Assembly: GCA_027080725.1 (NCBI GenBank)
Contig: JALWRC010000086.1
Coordinates: forward strand, 62,001-126,000
DNA from: Saprospiraceae bacterium
GTDB taxonomy: Bacteria; Bacteroidota; Bacteroidia; Chitinophagales; Saprospiraceae
DNA length: 64,000 nucleotides
Direction: 5' to 3'
The notes beneath the pieces were generated by a model. It searched no databases. It was given only the letters and a program-made list of their open reading frames with translations, and was not told where the DNA came from. Positions 27,824 through 36,405 of this stretch are shown here, piece by piece (within the stretch, counting starts at the first letter, position 1; each line of letters starts with the position of its first letter). Both the position numbers and the translations under genes were made by a program.

Positions 27824-29341
27824 ATGAAAAAATATTTACTGTTTATAATAATGCTGTTCTTTATCCTATCTACCGGATTTGCGCAAGATAAGGAGAAAAA
27901 GAAGAAAGATGCTATCCCAAAGCCGGAGGTCTCTACCACCCAACAATCCGTGACCATTAATGGCAAAACAATTCAGTTAACCGCCAAAGCAGGTACCCTG
28001 TTGCTTCGCGATGAAAGCAATGATCCTATCGCTCTATTTGGCTATACCAGTTATATGAAGACCTCTGGGGATAAAGCTACCCGTCCGATTCTATTTGCCT
28101 ACAATGGAGGCCCCGGATCGTCGTCTTATTGGCTCCATATGGGAATACTGGGACCAAAGCGTATCGTCATCAATGACCCCGATTTTACACCTGCAGCTCC
28201 TTATCAAATCGTCAACAATGAATACTCCATACTGGATGTGGCAGATTTGGTTATGATTGATCCGGTAGGAACCGGACTGAGTGTGCCTGTCGGAAAATCC
28301 AAGGGAACCGACTTTTGGGGAGTAGATCAGGATATCCGCTCGATAAGTTTGTTTATCACCCAGTATTTAATCGAAAACGACAGGATGAATTCTCCTAAGT
28401 TTTTACTTGGAGAAAGCTACGGCACCTTTAGAAATGCCGGAGTTATGGACAAATTGTTGAGCCAGGGAATTGCCCTTAATGGAGTCATCATGGTTTCTGC
28501 GGTCTTTGACCTGAGGACATTGCTCTTCCCCCCAAATGATGACCTGCCCTATATCCTTCATCTGCCTACCTATGCCACCACCGCCTGGTACCACAACAAA
28601 TTAAGGGACAAACCCGAAGATTTGGAAGCATTTATAAAGGAGGTCAAAGCCTTTACCCAAAATGAATACCTGCCCGCCCTTTTCAAGGGCAATGGATTGA
28701 CCAATAGTGAGAGAGGCGATATCGCTCAAAAGTTGGAGCATTATACCGGATTAAAGAAAGCGTATTGGCTACGGGCTGACCTACGCGTACAGGCACGCGA
28801 ATACTTTCAAGAGCTATTGCGAGACGATGGTTTGACCGTAGGAAGACTGGACTCCCGATTTAAGGGAGTCAATGACGACTTATTGAGCCAATTTGCCAAT
28901 TATGACCCTCAAAGCATCGCCATTTCTCCCGCTTTTACGACGGGATTTCTCGATTATTTCTACCGGGTTTTAAAGGTTAATAAAAAGCTGCGGTACAACA
29001 CTTCCGCATACAGTAATCCCGGGTTTAAATGGAACTGGAGTCACCGGGGCAACAAGCGTTGGAACGCCGATGCAGCCATCAATACCGGGCCGGATATGGC
29101 TCGAGCACTTAATCACGATCCCAATATGAAAGTACTCATCCTCAATGGATATTTCGACTTGGCCACCGTGTTTTATGGAGTCGAATACTCGATCGACCAC
29201 CTCGGATTGACACCGGATCGAAGAGATAATATCAGCATGAAATATTACCGGGCCGGACATATGATGTACATCTATCCGCCCGCTATGAAAAAATTTAAGC
29301 AGGACGTCTCCGGATTCATTATGAATGGCACCGGAAGGTAA
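27824..29341 (+). CDS. Secreted S10 serine carboxypeptidase
   Basis: This 505-residue protein has a signal peptide (YLLFIIMLFFILSTGFAQ) and then a lysine-rich linker. The catalytic triad of family S10 is complete: Ser198 in GESYG, Asp in LNGYFDLATVF, and His in AGHMMYIYPP, with the oxyanion segment NGGPGSSSYW. S10 enzymes remove C-terminal residues, often at acidic pH. The start at 27824 is chosen for the signal peptide; the frame is open 16 codons upstream. There is no T9SS domain, so the periplasm is likely. It converges on the DAHP synthase gene, leaving 105 bases. Confidence 0.92.
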   Translation: MKKYLLFIIMLFFILSTGFAQDKEKKKKDAIPKPEVSTTQQSVTINGKTIQLTAKAGTLLLRDESNDPIALFGYTSYMKTSGDKATRPILFAYNGGPGSSSYWLHMGILGPKRIVINDPDFTPAAPYQIVNNEYSILDVADLVMIDPVGTGLSVPVGKSKGTDFWGVDQDIRSISLFITQYLIENDRMNSPKFLLGESYGTFRNAGVMDKLLSQGIALNGVIMVSAVFDLRTLLFPPNDDLPYILHLPTYATTAWYHNKLRDKPEDLEAFIKEVKAFTQNEYLPALFKGNGLTNSERGDIAQKLEHYTGLKKAYWLRADLRVQAREYFQELLRDDGLTVGRLDSRFKGVNDDLLSQFANYDPQSIAISPAFTTGFLDYFYRVLKVNKKLRYNTSAYSNPGFKWNWSHRGNKRWNADAAINTGPDMARALNHDPNMKVLILNGYFDLATVFYGVEYSIDHLGLTPDRRDNISMKYYRAGHMMYIYPPAMKKFKQDVSGFIMNGTGR

Positions 29342-29446
29342 TCTGAAGTTTACCAAAACCTTTGCTATCCCCTTTCTTGCCAAACATATTAGTCATCATG
29401 CAGGACGACTTGATTCTTTTTATCCTTTAAGCGAAAAGTTTATCTG

Positions 29447-30532
29447 TTATTCTTCGTTTTCCCCCCGCAATATGCGCTGTTGCCGGTCAATGGATTCTTC
29501 ATGGATGATTTCTAAGAATTTGGTGACAAATGTGGATGCCAGGCCATTTTTTTTCGCTTTTTCCAACGATCGCTCCATGATTTCATTCCACCTCGCCGAC
29601 TGGAGAATCGGAATGTGATTGGCCTTTTTAAAATGGCCTATTTCATCTACGAGTTTCATTCTTTTCTCCAGTGCTTTGAGCAGCTGATCATCCAGTCTGT
29701 CTATCTTCGAGCGGATGTCAGAGAGCCCCTCTTGGGTCAACATTTCATCCGGATTCTGGTACCACTCTATCTCCTGTATCATCCTGCGATACGTGAAAGG
29801 GGTAATTTGTTGGGCGGCATCACTCCAGGCTTCATCCGGTCGCTCATGGACCTCCGTCATCAATCCGTCATAGTCGAGATTCATCGCTTTCTGTGCGACA
29901 TCCTGAAGGATATCCCGGCGACCACATATATGACTGACATCACATATCATAGGCATATCGGGGAAGGTACTTTTGATTTGTATCGGGATATTCCATTGGG
30001 GTTTGTTGCGATAGAAACTCTCCCCATAGCTGGCAAATCCGCGGTGAATCAATCCGATCTCCCGGATACCGGCCTTTTGGATACGTTCGACCGCTCCTGT
30101 CCATAGATTGAGGTCCGGATTGATGGGGTTCTTGACCATCACCGGGATATCAATGCCCTTCAGAGCATCCGCAATCTCCTGTACGCTGAAGGGATTGACC
30201 GTGGTGCGGGCTCCGATCCACAACACGTCGATGTCATGCTTGAGCGCCGCTTCCACATGCTGTTTGTTGGCCACTTCCGTCGTAACTTTCAAACCGGTTT
30301 CCCGCTTGACCTGTTGCAACCATTTCAAGCCTATCTCACCAATCCCCTCAAAATTATTGGGACGGGTCCGCGGCTTCCAGATACCTGCCCGAAAGAGTTG
30401 GATACCACTCTCTTTCAATTGTTGAGCGGTATTGATGACCTGTTCTTCCGTCTCCGCGCTACAGGGACCCGCTATGAGGAGCGGTTTGTGTTTCAAAATA
30501 GAATCTGATTTCATTAGCATCGTATTTTTCAA
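29447..30532 (-). CDS. aroF: Bifunctional 3-deoxy-7-phosphoheptulonate synthase / chorismate mutase
   Basis: This 361-residue fusion joins an N-terminal type I-beta DAHP synthase (LLIAGPCSAE near residue 18, RAGIWKPRTRPNNFEGIGEIGLKWL, and a late CDVSHICGRR segment) to a C-terminal AroQ chorismate mutase (residues about 265-355, DIRSKIDRLDDQLLKALEKRMKLVDEIGHFKK). It thus covers the first committed step of aromatic synthesis and the branch point to prephenate. The mutase half often mediates feedback control. It is the third gene of the operon, 4 bases after tyrA, and is therefore predicted to be under the Tyr-leader attenuator at 32.7 kb. Confidence 0.95.
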   Translation of the reverse strand: MKNTMLMKSDSILKHKPLLIAGPCSAETEEQVINTAQQLKESGIQLFRAGIWKPRTRPNNFEGIGEIGLKWLQQVKRETGLKVTTEVANKQHVEAALKHDIDVLWIGARTTVNPFSVQEIADALKGIDIPVMVKNPINPDLNLWTGAVERIQKAGIREIGLIHRGFASYGESFYRNKPQWNIPIQIKSTFPDMPMICDVSHICGRRDILQDVAQKAMNLDYDGLMTEVHERPDEAWSDAAQQITPFTYRRMIQEIEWYQNPDEMLTQEGLSDIRSKIDRLDDQLLKALEKRMKLVDEIGHFKKANHIPILQSARWNEIMERSLEKAKKNGLASTFVTKFLEIIHEESIDRQQRILRGENEE

Positions 30533-30536
30533 TCGG

Positions 30537-31376
30537 TTATTTGAGAATTGATTTGATTTTATTTGCCTTGGTCATCATTTGATCGATGGCTCCAAAATCG
30601 CCCTTGATGAGTGCCGTTCTAAAACTCGAAAGCACGGTGATGTGTTCATCCAGCACATCTAATAAAGGGGCTCTGTTCTGGCGAAAAATCGGCACCCAAG
30701 TCTTGGGATTGCTCTTTGCCAATCGCACCGTCGAGCGAAATCCCCCGCTTGCCAACCGGAAAATCTCTTCTTCGCTTTTCTCCTTATTGAGTACCGTCAA
30801 AGCCAGTGCTATCGAACTCACATGAGAGACATGCGATACATACGCCGCATGCATATCATGTACCTCTGCATCCTGATGCAGCAAGTGCATCCCAATGCCC
30901 GTAAAGATTTTTTCGACACATTCGAGCGCATCCCGGTCGCTCTTTTCGGCGTCGCAAATGACGCAATACTTGCCCTCGAAGAGATTTAATACCGCGGCAT
31001 CCGGTCCTGAAAACTCCGTCCCCGCCATCGGGTGACAAGCGACAAACCGCCCTCTTTTCGGGTGATTGGCACATGCCTTAACAATCTCGGACTTGGTACT
31101 CCCCACATCAAAGATGACTTGTCTGTCTACCCGGTCCAAAACGTCCGGAAGCAACCTCCCGATGCCGTCCACAGGAGTGGCAAGAACAATGACCTCTACC
31201 TCTCTGATTACATTTTCCAATGTATCTACAGCATCCACCAGCCCCAACTCCAAAGCTCTTTGCCGGTGTGTTTCACTTTGGTCAACCCCTATGATACTTT
31301 CGGCCAATTGATGCGCCTTCAGGCTCCTCGCCATCGACCCGCCTATCAACCCGAGTCCTATAATCGCTACGTTCAT
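30537..31376 (-). CDS. tyrA: Prephenate dehydrogenase
   Basis: TyrA oxidatively decarboxylates prephenate to 4-hydroxyphenylpyruvate, the tyrosine precursor. The 279-residue protein has the N-terminal Rossmann motif GLGLIGGS (residues 7-14), an acidic residue in the GVDQSE segment favouring NAD, the catalytic-His region CHPMAGTEFSGPDAA, and the helical dimerisation domain. No C-terminal ACT domain is present. The ATG overlaps the stop of the aminotransferase gene by four bases (ATGA). Position between an aminotransferase and DAHP synthase/chorismate mutase gives a compact tyrosine route. Confidence 0.95.
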   Translation of the reverse strand: MNVAIIGLGLIGGSMARSLKAHQLAESIIGVDQSETHRQRALELGLVDAVDTLENVIREVEVIVLATPVDGIGRLLPDVLDRVDRQVIFDVGSTKSEIVKACANHPKRGRFVACHPMAGTEFSGPDAAVLNLFEGKYCVICDAEKSDRDALECVEKIFTGIGMHLLHQDAEVHDMHAAYVSHVSHVSSIALALTVLNKEKSEEEIFRLASGGFRSTVRLAKSNPKTWVPIFRQNRAPLLDVLDEHITVLSSFRTALIKGDFGAIDQMMTKANKIKSILK

Positions 31377-32581
31377 CCGTCTATTGTTTTGTGTTGATGC
31401 TTTGTTTTTGTGGTATGAAATGGTACCATTTTATGCATGATGCGCTCTACGGCCAACTTTAAGACCTCTGCGTCCGAGCAAAGAGACCATCGGACATATT
31501 GGCTTCCATTTTGTCCAAAGACCACCCCGGGAGGGACAAAAACCCCGCATTTGTGTAGGAAAAAATCGGAGGCTTCCTCTCCGTCCCCAAAGCGATCCGA
31601 TACCTTCGACCAAATGAATAGCCCTGCCGTATCACTCCGGTATTCAAACCCAATGGCGTCCAACATGGGATACAGTATTTCCCTCCTCTTCCGGTATATC
31701 GTATCGTTCGCCTCAAACCATTTGTCTCCCAGCCCGAGTGCTACTGCAGCAGCTTCTTGAGAGGGCCGAAACATCCCCGAGTCCATATTCGATTTGAAGC
31801 GAAGCACTGCGTCTATGTACTCCGCTTGTCCCACCAGCATCCCAATCCTCCAACCCGGCATGGCATGTGATTTGCTCAGCGAATTGAGTTCGATACTGCA
31901 GGCCTTCGCACCGGGAATTGACAGAATCGATTTCCTATCTTTATTGAGTATAAACCCGTAGGGATTATCATTGACCAGGAGAATATTTTTTTGAAGAGCC
32001 AGAGATATGAGTTGCTCCATCACCTTGGAGTCCATGCGAGCACCGGTAGGCATGTGTGGATAATTCAGCCAAATAATTTTGGTATTACTGTCCAATTTTA
32101 CAGCCAATGCTTTTATGTCCGGTTGCCATCCGTTTTCCTCCGTCAAATCATACGTCCGCACTTCAGCGCCGGCCATCTTGCTCGCAGCGCTATAACTCGG
32201 GTATCCGGGGTCAGGGACCAGTACATTATCACCCGGATTCAAAAAGGCCATGGCGATATGCATGATTCCCTCTTTGGAGCCCATAAGCGGTAGAATCTCA
32301 GAGGCCGGATCCGGTGTACAATCCAGATGGTCTCTATAGTACCGGGCCATAGCCTCTCGCAAGACAGGTATGCCCTTATAGGATTGATATCCATGGGCAG
32401 CCGGGTGCTTCGCTCCACGTACCAAGGTTTGGATCACCTCATCGGGAGGGGCGATATCCGGACTCCCAATCCCAATATTGATCACCGGTATACCCCGGTC
32501 TACCATTGCCCGGACTTCCCTTAACTTCTTTGAGAAGTAATACTCTTGAACATCACTGATACGATGCGACAAAGGAATCAT
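31373..32581 (-). CDS. Class I/II PLP aminotransferase of the aromatic operon
   Basis: This 402-residue fold-type I aminotransferase shows the substrate segment INIGIGSPDIAPP, the NYPHMPTGA block that binds PLP, and the Schiff-base Lys in LNSLSKSHAMPGWRIG. It resembles the aspartate/LL-diaminopimelate/prephenate aminotransferase group, and its operon position suggests transamination of 4-hydroxyphenylpyruvate, prephenate or both. It is the first structural gene behind the Tyr-rich leader and overlaps tyrA by four bases. The last 15 residues are polar and contain one copy of the TATGAAATGGT word. Confidence 0.92.
   Translation of the reverse strand: MIPLSHRISDVQEYYFSKKLREVRAMVDRGIPVINIGIGSPDIAPPDEVIQTLVRGAKHPAAHGYQSYKGIPVLREAMARYYRDHLDCTPDPASEILPLMGSKEGIMHIAMAFLNPGDNVLVPDPGYPSYSAASKMAGAEVRTYDLTEENGWQPDIKALAVKLDSNTKIIWLNYPHMPTGARMDSKVMEQLISLALQKNILLVNDNPYGFILNKDRKSILSIPGAKACSIELNSLSKSHAMPGWRIGMLVGQAEYIDAVLRFKSNMDSGMFRPSQEAAAVALGLGDKWFEANDTIYRKRREILYPMLDAIGFEYRSDTAGLFIWSKVSDRFGDGEEASDFFLHKCGVFVPPGVVFGQNGSQYVRWSLCSDAEVLKLAVERIMHKMVPFHTTKTKHQHKTIDG
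31414..31424 (+). repeat. TATGAAATGGT word, copy 4
   Basis: Exact word in the 3' end of the aromatic aminotransferase gene, followed at once by ACCATTTTATG, so it forms a near-perfect inverted pair. Confidence 0.8.
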
Positions 32582-32631
32582 AACTCATTCTTTGCATTAA
32601 AAAAGATAACTAACTATTCCCGATCAGCTAT

Positions 32632-32660
32632 AAAAAAAGCCCGTCAAAAAGACAGGCCTT
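32632..32660 (-). terminator. Attenuator terminator in the leader of the aromatic operon
   Basis: On the minus strand AAGGCCTGTC (32660-32651) pairs with GACGGGCTT (32645-32637) across a TTTTT loop, and seven T follow at 32638-32632. The stem is about ten pairs including two G-U pairs. It sits 51 bases before the aminotransferase start and 27 bases after the leader stop codon, where it can only act on the operon itself. Confidence 0.88.
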
Positions 32661-32699
32661 CATTTATAACTAAAAAAGTTTACATACCTATAGCCCATC
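32651..32699 (-). promoter_or_regulatory. Predicted antiterminator pairing
   Basis: GATGGGCT (32699-32692, codons 18-20 of the leader peptide) can pair over eight contiguous positions, three of them G-U, with GGCCTGTC (32658-32651), the left arm of the terminator. Pairing would prevent termination. A ribosome at the leader stop codon (32690-32688) would cover the first strand, while one stalled on the Tyr codons would leave it free. Confidence 0.7.
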
Positions 32700-32750
32700 C
32701 GAAAGACGCGGACAATACCAATAGGAATAATATGTATACTTAATTCTCAT
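32688..32750 (-). CDS. Tyr-rich leader peptide of the aromatic amino acid operon
   Basis: This 20-codon frame begins MRIKYTYYSYWYC and ends SDGL, with five Tyr codons (positions 5, 7, 8, 10, 12) and one Trp at 11. Tyrosine is normally about 3-4 percent of residues. It lies directly after a TAnnTTTG promoter box, is followed by an intrinsic terminator and a matching antiterminator, and precedes an aminotransferase-tyrA-DAHP synthase operon. By established logic for leader-peptide attenuation, ribosome stalling on Tyr codons when Tyr-tRNA is scarce should allow transcription into the operon. It is too short for ordinary gene calling. Confidence 0.85.
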   Translation of the reverse strand: MRIKYTYYSYWYCPRLSDGL

Positions 32751-32759
32751 TTATGAAGG

Positions 32760-32767
32760 CAAAGATA
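32760..32767 (-). promoter_or_regulatory. -7 promoter box of the attenuated aromatic operon
   Basis: On the minus strand TATCTTTG matches TAnnTTTG exactly. A TTTT at 32787-32790 lies 19 bases upstream, a weak -33 box. Only nine bases separate the box from the leader-peptide ATG, so the transcript would be leaderless or nearly so. Confidence 0.6.
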
Positions 32768-32810
32768 AAACTTTATTTAGAACTGGAAAATACACCCACC
32801 CTTACGTGTG

Positions 32811-32880
32811 TATTATAAACTGCACTTTTCTGATTTGAACACTTGTAATAATCCCGTAGGGATGTCCTCTTTGTAGCCCT
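32811..32880 (+). repeat. Dispersed palindromic repeat, copy A
   Basis: These 70 bases match 57007-57076 at 63 of 70 positions, including the shared core TTTTCTGATTTGAACAC and the small palindrome ATCCCGTAGGGAT. The repeat lies in the gap between the aromatic-operon promoter and the phosphohexomutase promoter. Confidence 0.85.
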
Positions 32881-32910
32881 TCGGTCTCATGTCATCTGAA
32901 AAGATATCCG

Positions 32911-32918
32911 TAAGTTTG
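32911..32918 (+). promoter_or_regulatory. Putative -7 box of the phosphohexomutase gene
   Basis: TAAGTTTG matches TAnnTTTG exactly, 15 bases before the start codon at 32934. No clear -33 TTTG is present. Confidence 0.45.
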
Positions 32919-32933
32919 CGGGAAAAATAAGAT

Positions 32934-34334
32934 ATGGCTATAAAAATAAAATTTGGGACGGATGGTTGGCGAGCGATTATTGCCAAAGAATACACCGTAG
33001 ACAATGTACAGCGCGTTGCGGAAGCGACTGCCAAATGGATGAAAGGTCAAGGAATGTCGAAAGTTGTCATTGGTTATGATTGCCGGTTTGGGGGCAAGAT
33101 GTTTGCTGAGACTACGGCTGCCATGATGGGGGCGTGGGGCATAAAGAGTTATGTGGCACCGGATTTTGTATCTACGCCGATGGTGTCATTGGGGGTAAAG
33201 CAGTTGGGTGCGGACATGGGCATCGTAATCACCGCCAGTCACAACCCCCCTTCCTATAACGGATTCAAACTCAAATCTTCGTATGGCGGACCTACCGTAC
33301 CGGTGCATATAGCAGAGATTGAAGCGGGCATACCGGATGAGGTATATACCACCCTGCCCACCATTTCATACCTAAAAAACGCAGGCCTTATCGAAGAGGT
33401 GGACCTCGAGCAGATGTATTTCGATCATGTCAAAAACCGGTTTGATCTGCCGCTCATAGCCCGGTCCAATATCAAGGTGGCCTTTGATGCCATGTACGGC
33501 GCCGGACAGCGGATTGTACCCCGGATATTGCCGGATGCGTTGCTATTGCACTGTGATTACAACCCCTCCTTTAAGGGGCAAGCCCCGGAGCCGATACACA
33601 GAAATCTCACCGAGCTGTCCCAGTTGATTAAAGAGCGGGGAGATATTGATTTTGGCCTGGCCAACGACGGGGATGCCGATCGCATCGGAGCTTATGACGA
33701 GAATGGGGATTTTGTAGATAGCCACCGGATTCTCCTGCTGCTCCTCTATTATCTGGCCAAGTATAAGGGGATGAAAGGCAAGGTGGTCGTCACCTTTTCC
33801 GTTACGGAAAAGATGCAAAAATTGGCTGAATACTTTGGGTTTGAGTACCAGGTGACACCGATAGGGTTTAAGCATATCGCAGAAATTATGATAGAAGAAC
33901 CGGTCATCGTGGCGGGTGAAGAATCGGGAGGCCTCGCTGTCATGGGGCATATCCCGGAGAGAGACGGAGTTTGGAATGGCTTGATTTTGCTCGAATTTAT
34001 GGCCAAGACGGGCAAAAAGTTGACGGCTTTGTTGGAGGAGGTGTATGAAATCGTAGGCCGTTTTGACTATGACAGGGATGACCTGCATATCGATGAAAAC
34101 ACCAAACAGGCCATTATCGAGCGTTGTCAATCGAACCCTTATCCGGACTTTGGGCCGTATCACGTCAGACGCTTGGAGACCATAGACGGGTATAAATTTC
34201 ATTTTAACGAAGGACAGTGGGTGATGATTCGCCCCTCGGGTACCGAACCCGTCCTTCGCGTGTACGCACAGGGCAAAGAAATGGCAGAGGTGCGCGATAT
34301 ACTGAAGCATGTACACGAGACGTTGAAGAGCTAA
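32934..34334 (+). CDS. Phosphoglucomutase/phosphomannomutase family protein
   Basis: This 466-residue alpha-D-phosphohexomutase interconverts hexose 1- and 6-phosphates. It has the phosphoserine loop TASHNPPSYNG with Ser102, the Mg2+ loop DGDADR, the sugar-binding GEESGG, and the phosphate-binding RPSGTEP near the C-terminus. All four domains are complete. Which hexose (glucose, mannose or glucosamine) is used cannot be read directly. It begins a same-strand group with gldD and a glycosyltransferase (gaps of 13 bases and 1 base), which points to cell-surface polysaccharide precursor supply. Confidence 0.93.
   Translation: MAIKIKFGTDGWRAIIAKEYTVDNVQRVAEATAKWMKGQGMSKVVIGYDCRFGGKMFAETTAAMMGAWGIKSYVAPDFVSTPMVSLGVKQLGADMGIVITASHNPPSYNGFKLKSSYGGPTVPVHIAEIEAGIPDEVYTTLPTISYLKNAGLIEEVDLEQMYFDHVKNRFDLPLIARSNIKVAFDAMYGAGQRIVPRILPDALLLHCDYNPSFKGQAPEPIHRNLTELSQLIKERGDIDFGLANDGDADRIGAYDENGDFVDSHRILLLLLYYLAKYKGMKGKVVVTFSVTEKMQKLAEYFGFEYQVTPIGFKHIAEIMIEEPVIVAGEESGGLAVMGHIPERDGVWNGLILLEFMAKTGKKLTALLEEVYEIVGRFDYDRDDLHIDENTKQAIIERCQSNPYPDFGPYHVRRLETIDGYKFHFNEGQWVMIRPSGTEPVLRVYAQGKEMAEVRDILKHVHETLKS
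33360..33370 (-). repeat. TATGAAATGGT word, copy 5
   Basis: Exact word inside the phosphohexomutase gene (codes Thr-Ile-Ser-Tyr on the plus strand). Confidence 0.8.
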
Positions 34335-34347
34335 AGGGCGCTGTGAT

Positions 34348-34947
34348 ATGAAAAAAATCATCTGGCTGATAGGTGTCATTATCGGCTTTTCTTCCTGTGG
34401 AAACGAATCCGTTAATACTCCCAAACCCAGGGCGTACCCCAGAATCTATTATCCTCAGAGGGGGTATGTACAGGCGGAGACAGGCGATTGTCCCTACCGG
34501 TTCGAACGGCCGGTGTATAGCCGGATGGAGTGGGATAGCACTTTTTTTGATGAGAAGGCCCCCAACCCTTGTTGGTTTGACCTCACCTTCCCGGATTTTA
34601 ACGCCAAAGTCCACTTCAGTTACTTTGATGTCAAGGATAAGAATGATTTATTCAGACACATCAACGATGCGTTTAAAATGGCGGGCAAACACTCCAGCAA
34701 AGCCAATTATATCGACGAGCGTATTCTCAACAAACCGGGTGAGGTCTATGGAAGAATCTTTGAAATCGACGGCCCGGCAGCCTCACCATTACAGCTGTAC
34801 TTGACGGATTCGACTTCCCATTTTTTAAGGGGAGCTTTATATGTTCGAGCGAAGATTCATCCCGATTCACTCGCCCCAATCTACGATTTCATAAAAGAAG
34901 ACATCGCTCATGTGTTGAATACCTTTTCATGGAAAAAAAGCCTTTGA
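34348..34947 (+). CDS. gldD: Gliding motility lipoprotein GldD
   Basis: This 199-residue protein is an outer-envelope lipoprotein. The signal peptide KKIIWLIGVIIGFSSCGN ends in the lipobox SSC with the lipidated Cys17. The KPRAYPRIYYP segment, the paired Cys regions DCPYRFE and NPCWFDLTFPDF, and TDSTSHFLRGALYVRAKIHPDSLAPI near the C-terminus are specific to GldD. In Flavobacterium GldD is needed for gliding and T9SS function. It sits between the phosphohexomutase gene (13 bases) and a glycosyltransferase gene (1 base), so the three are probably cotranscribed. Confidence 0.92.
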   Translation: MKKIIWLIGVIIGFSSCGNESVNTPKPRAYPRIYYPQRGYVQAETGDCPYRFERPVYSRMEWDSTFFDEKAPNPCWFDLTFPDFNAKVHFSYFDVKDKNDLFRHINDAFKMAGKHSSKANYIDERILNKPGEVYGRIFEIDGPAASPLQLYLTDSTSHFLRGALYVRAKIHPDSLAPIYDFIKEDIAHVLNTFSWKKSL

Positions 34948-34948
34948 A

Positions 34949-36073
34949 ATGGTCATCGGGGTCAATGCGCGTTTTCTACTCAAAGGCAAGCTCGAAGGCA
35001 TCGGGTTGTACACCCATGAGGTACTGAAGCGAATGGTGGTAGCTCATCCTGAGGATACCTTTGTTTTCTTTTTTGATCGCGCCTATGACCCGTCTTTTTT
35101 GTACGCTTCCAATGTAAAGGGGGTGGTGGTCTCCCCACCTGCCCGGCATCCGGTGCTTTGGTATTGGTGGTTTGAGAAGAGCTTGCCCAAGGCGATTAAA
35201 CGCCATGGAGTAGACGTCTTTTTTTCGCCGGATGGATATACCTCTCTGTCTTCTCCTGTCCCGGACCTTCAGATCGTACATGACCTCGCCTATCTGCATT
35301 ATCCGGCACATGTGCCGTTTTTAGTCCGCAAATACTACGAGCATTACATACCAAAATATCTCGCCAAGTCGACTAAAATCGGGTGTGTGTCTGATGCGAC
35401 AAGGAAAGATATCCTCCGGCACTTCCCCGTATCGGAGGAAAAACTCTTTATCGCTTACAATGGTTGCAGGTCGGAGTTTCGCCCTTTGGATGAAAGGAGC
35501 GTCTCCCTGGTCCGGGAGCGTTACTCGGGAGGAAAACCGTATTTTCTATTTGTGGGAGCGTTGCATCCGAGGAAGAATGTGGCTCGCATGTTGGAGGCAT
35601 ATGAGCATTACCGGATGCAAGGAGGAAAGATAAACCGGCTGATATTCGTCGGCAGAAAAGCGTGGATGACGGGCCCCTTGGAACAGGTCTTCGACAGGAT
35701 GGGCTATCGGGATGAGGTAATCTTCACGGGATATCTTCAACTCAAAGCGTTGGCGGAGATTACCGGTGCGGCATTTGCATTGTTGTACATGTCCCTTTTT
35801 GAGGGATTCGGGGTTCCTATCCTGGAGGCGATGCACTGTGACATACCCATCATTACCTCCGACGTGTCCTCTATGCCGGAAGTGTCCGGTAATGCAGCCC
35901 TCCATATCCGGCCCACAGATGTACCGGCCATTAGCGATGCCATGAGGCGGTTGGAGGTCGACAGTGCCTTGCGATTGGCATTGGTGGAAGCGGGAAAAAA
36001 ACAGAGAGAGCGCTTCGATTGGGAAGCTACCGCAAAGAGCATATATGAAGGGTTGGTGAGCTGTCAAACGTAA
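34949..36073 (+). CDS. Glycosyltransferase family 4 protein
   Basis: This 374-residue GT-B glycosyltransferase has the N-terminal acceptor domain (GVNARFLLKGKLEGIGLYTHEVLKRM) and the C-terminal nucleotide-sugar domain, with FVGALHPRKNVARMLEAYEHY and the retaining-enzyme EX7E region SLFEGFGVPILEAM. It should transfer a sugar to a surface polysaccharide or glycolipid from a nucleotide-sugar donor; which sugar is unknown. The gene follows gldD after one base. Downstream lies a 332-base gap, so it ends the transcription unit. Confidence 0.92.
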   Translation: MVIGVNARFLLKGKLEGIGLYTHEVLKRMVVAHPEDTFVFFFDRAYDPSFLYASNVKGVVVSPPARHPVLWYWWFEKSLPKAIKRHGVDVFFSPDGYTSLSSPVPDLQIVHDLAYLHYPAHVPFLVRKYYEHYIPKYLAKSTKIGCVSDATRKDILRHFPVSEEKLFIAYNGCRSEFRPLDERSVSLVRERYSGGKPYFLFVGALHPRKNVARMLEAYEHYRMQGGKINRLIFVGRKAWMTGPLEQVFDRMGYRDEVIFTGYLQLKALAEITGAAFALLYMSLFEGFGVPILEAMHCDIPIITSDVSSMPEVSGNAALHIRPTDVPAISDAMRRLEVDSALRLALVEAGKKQRERFDWEATAKSIYEGLVSCQT

Positions 36074-36405
36074 AAATGATTATAACCATTAAAGGAAACC
36101 GTCTAAATCCTCCTTCCCACGGTTAAGCCCCTCGGCTATGTTAACGGTATAACTCCTGCTTGATTGCCCCGGTTTAGAAAAATTGCTACGGATAGATTAA
36201 GACTTATTTAATTCCTGTAGTACTTGCGAATACTTAAAACAAGTTCCCGACGTTATAATCGTATTATTTAGAGAATTATGGAAGAAATTCACCATTTCAT
36301 ACCCCCTCAAAGGGTATTTCAACAGAGGATTCAAATTGTTCGAATCTTCTTGTTTTTTCCTGTTTTTCCTTCTATTTTATTTCACCTTACAAATAATTAA
36401 TCCAA
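36074..36405. other. Intergenic region before the M16 protease gene
   Basis: The 332 bases hold one copy of the word TATGAAATGGT (36291-36301, minus orientation) and T-rich stretches. An ATG-initiated 40-codon frame (36278-36400) ends just before the protease start but shows no supporting feature. No terminator, RNA gene or clear promoter box was found. Confidence 0.5.
36291..36301 (-). repeat. TATGAAATGGT word, copy 6
   Basis: Exact word in the gap before the M16 protease gene. Confidence 0.8.

Noticed and set aside
36278-36400. 40-codon frame before the M16 gene
   Set aside because: It has an ATG and a hydrophobic part but no promoter, no family resemblance and includes one of the dispersed words; chance is likely.
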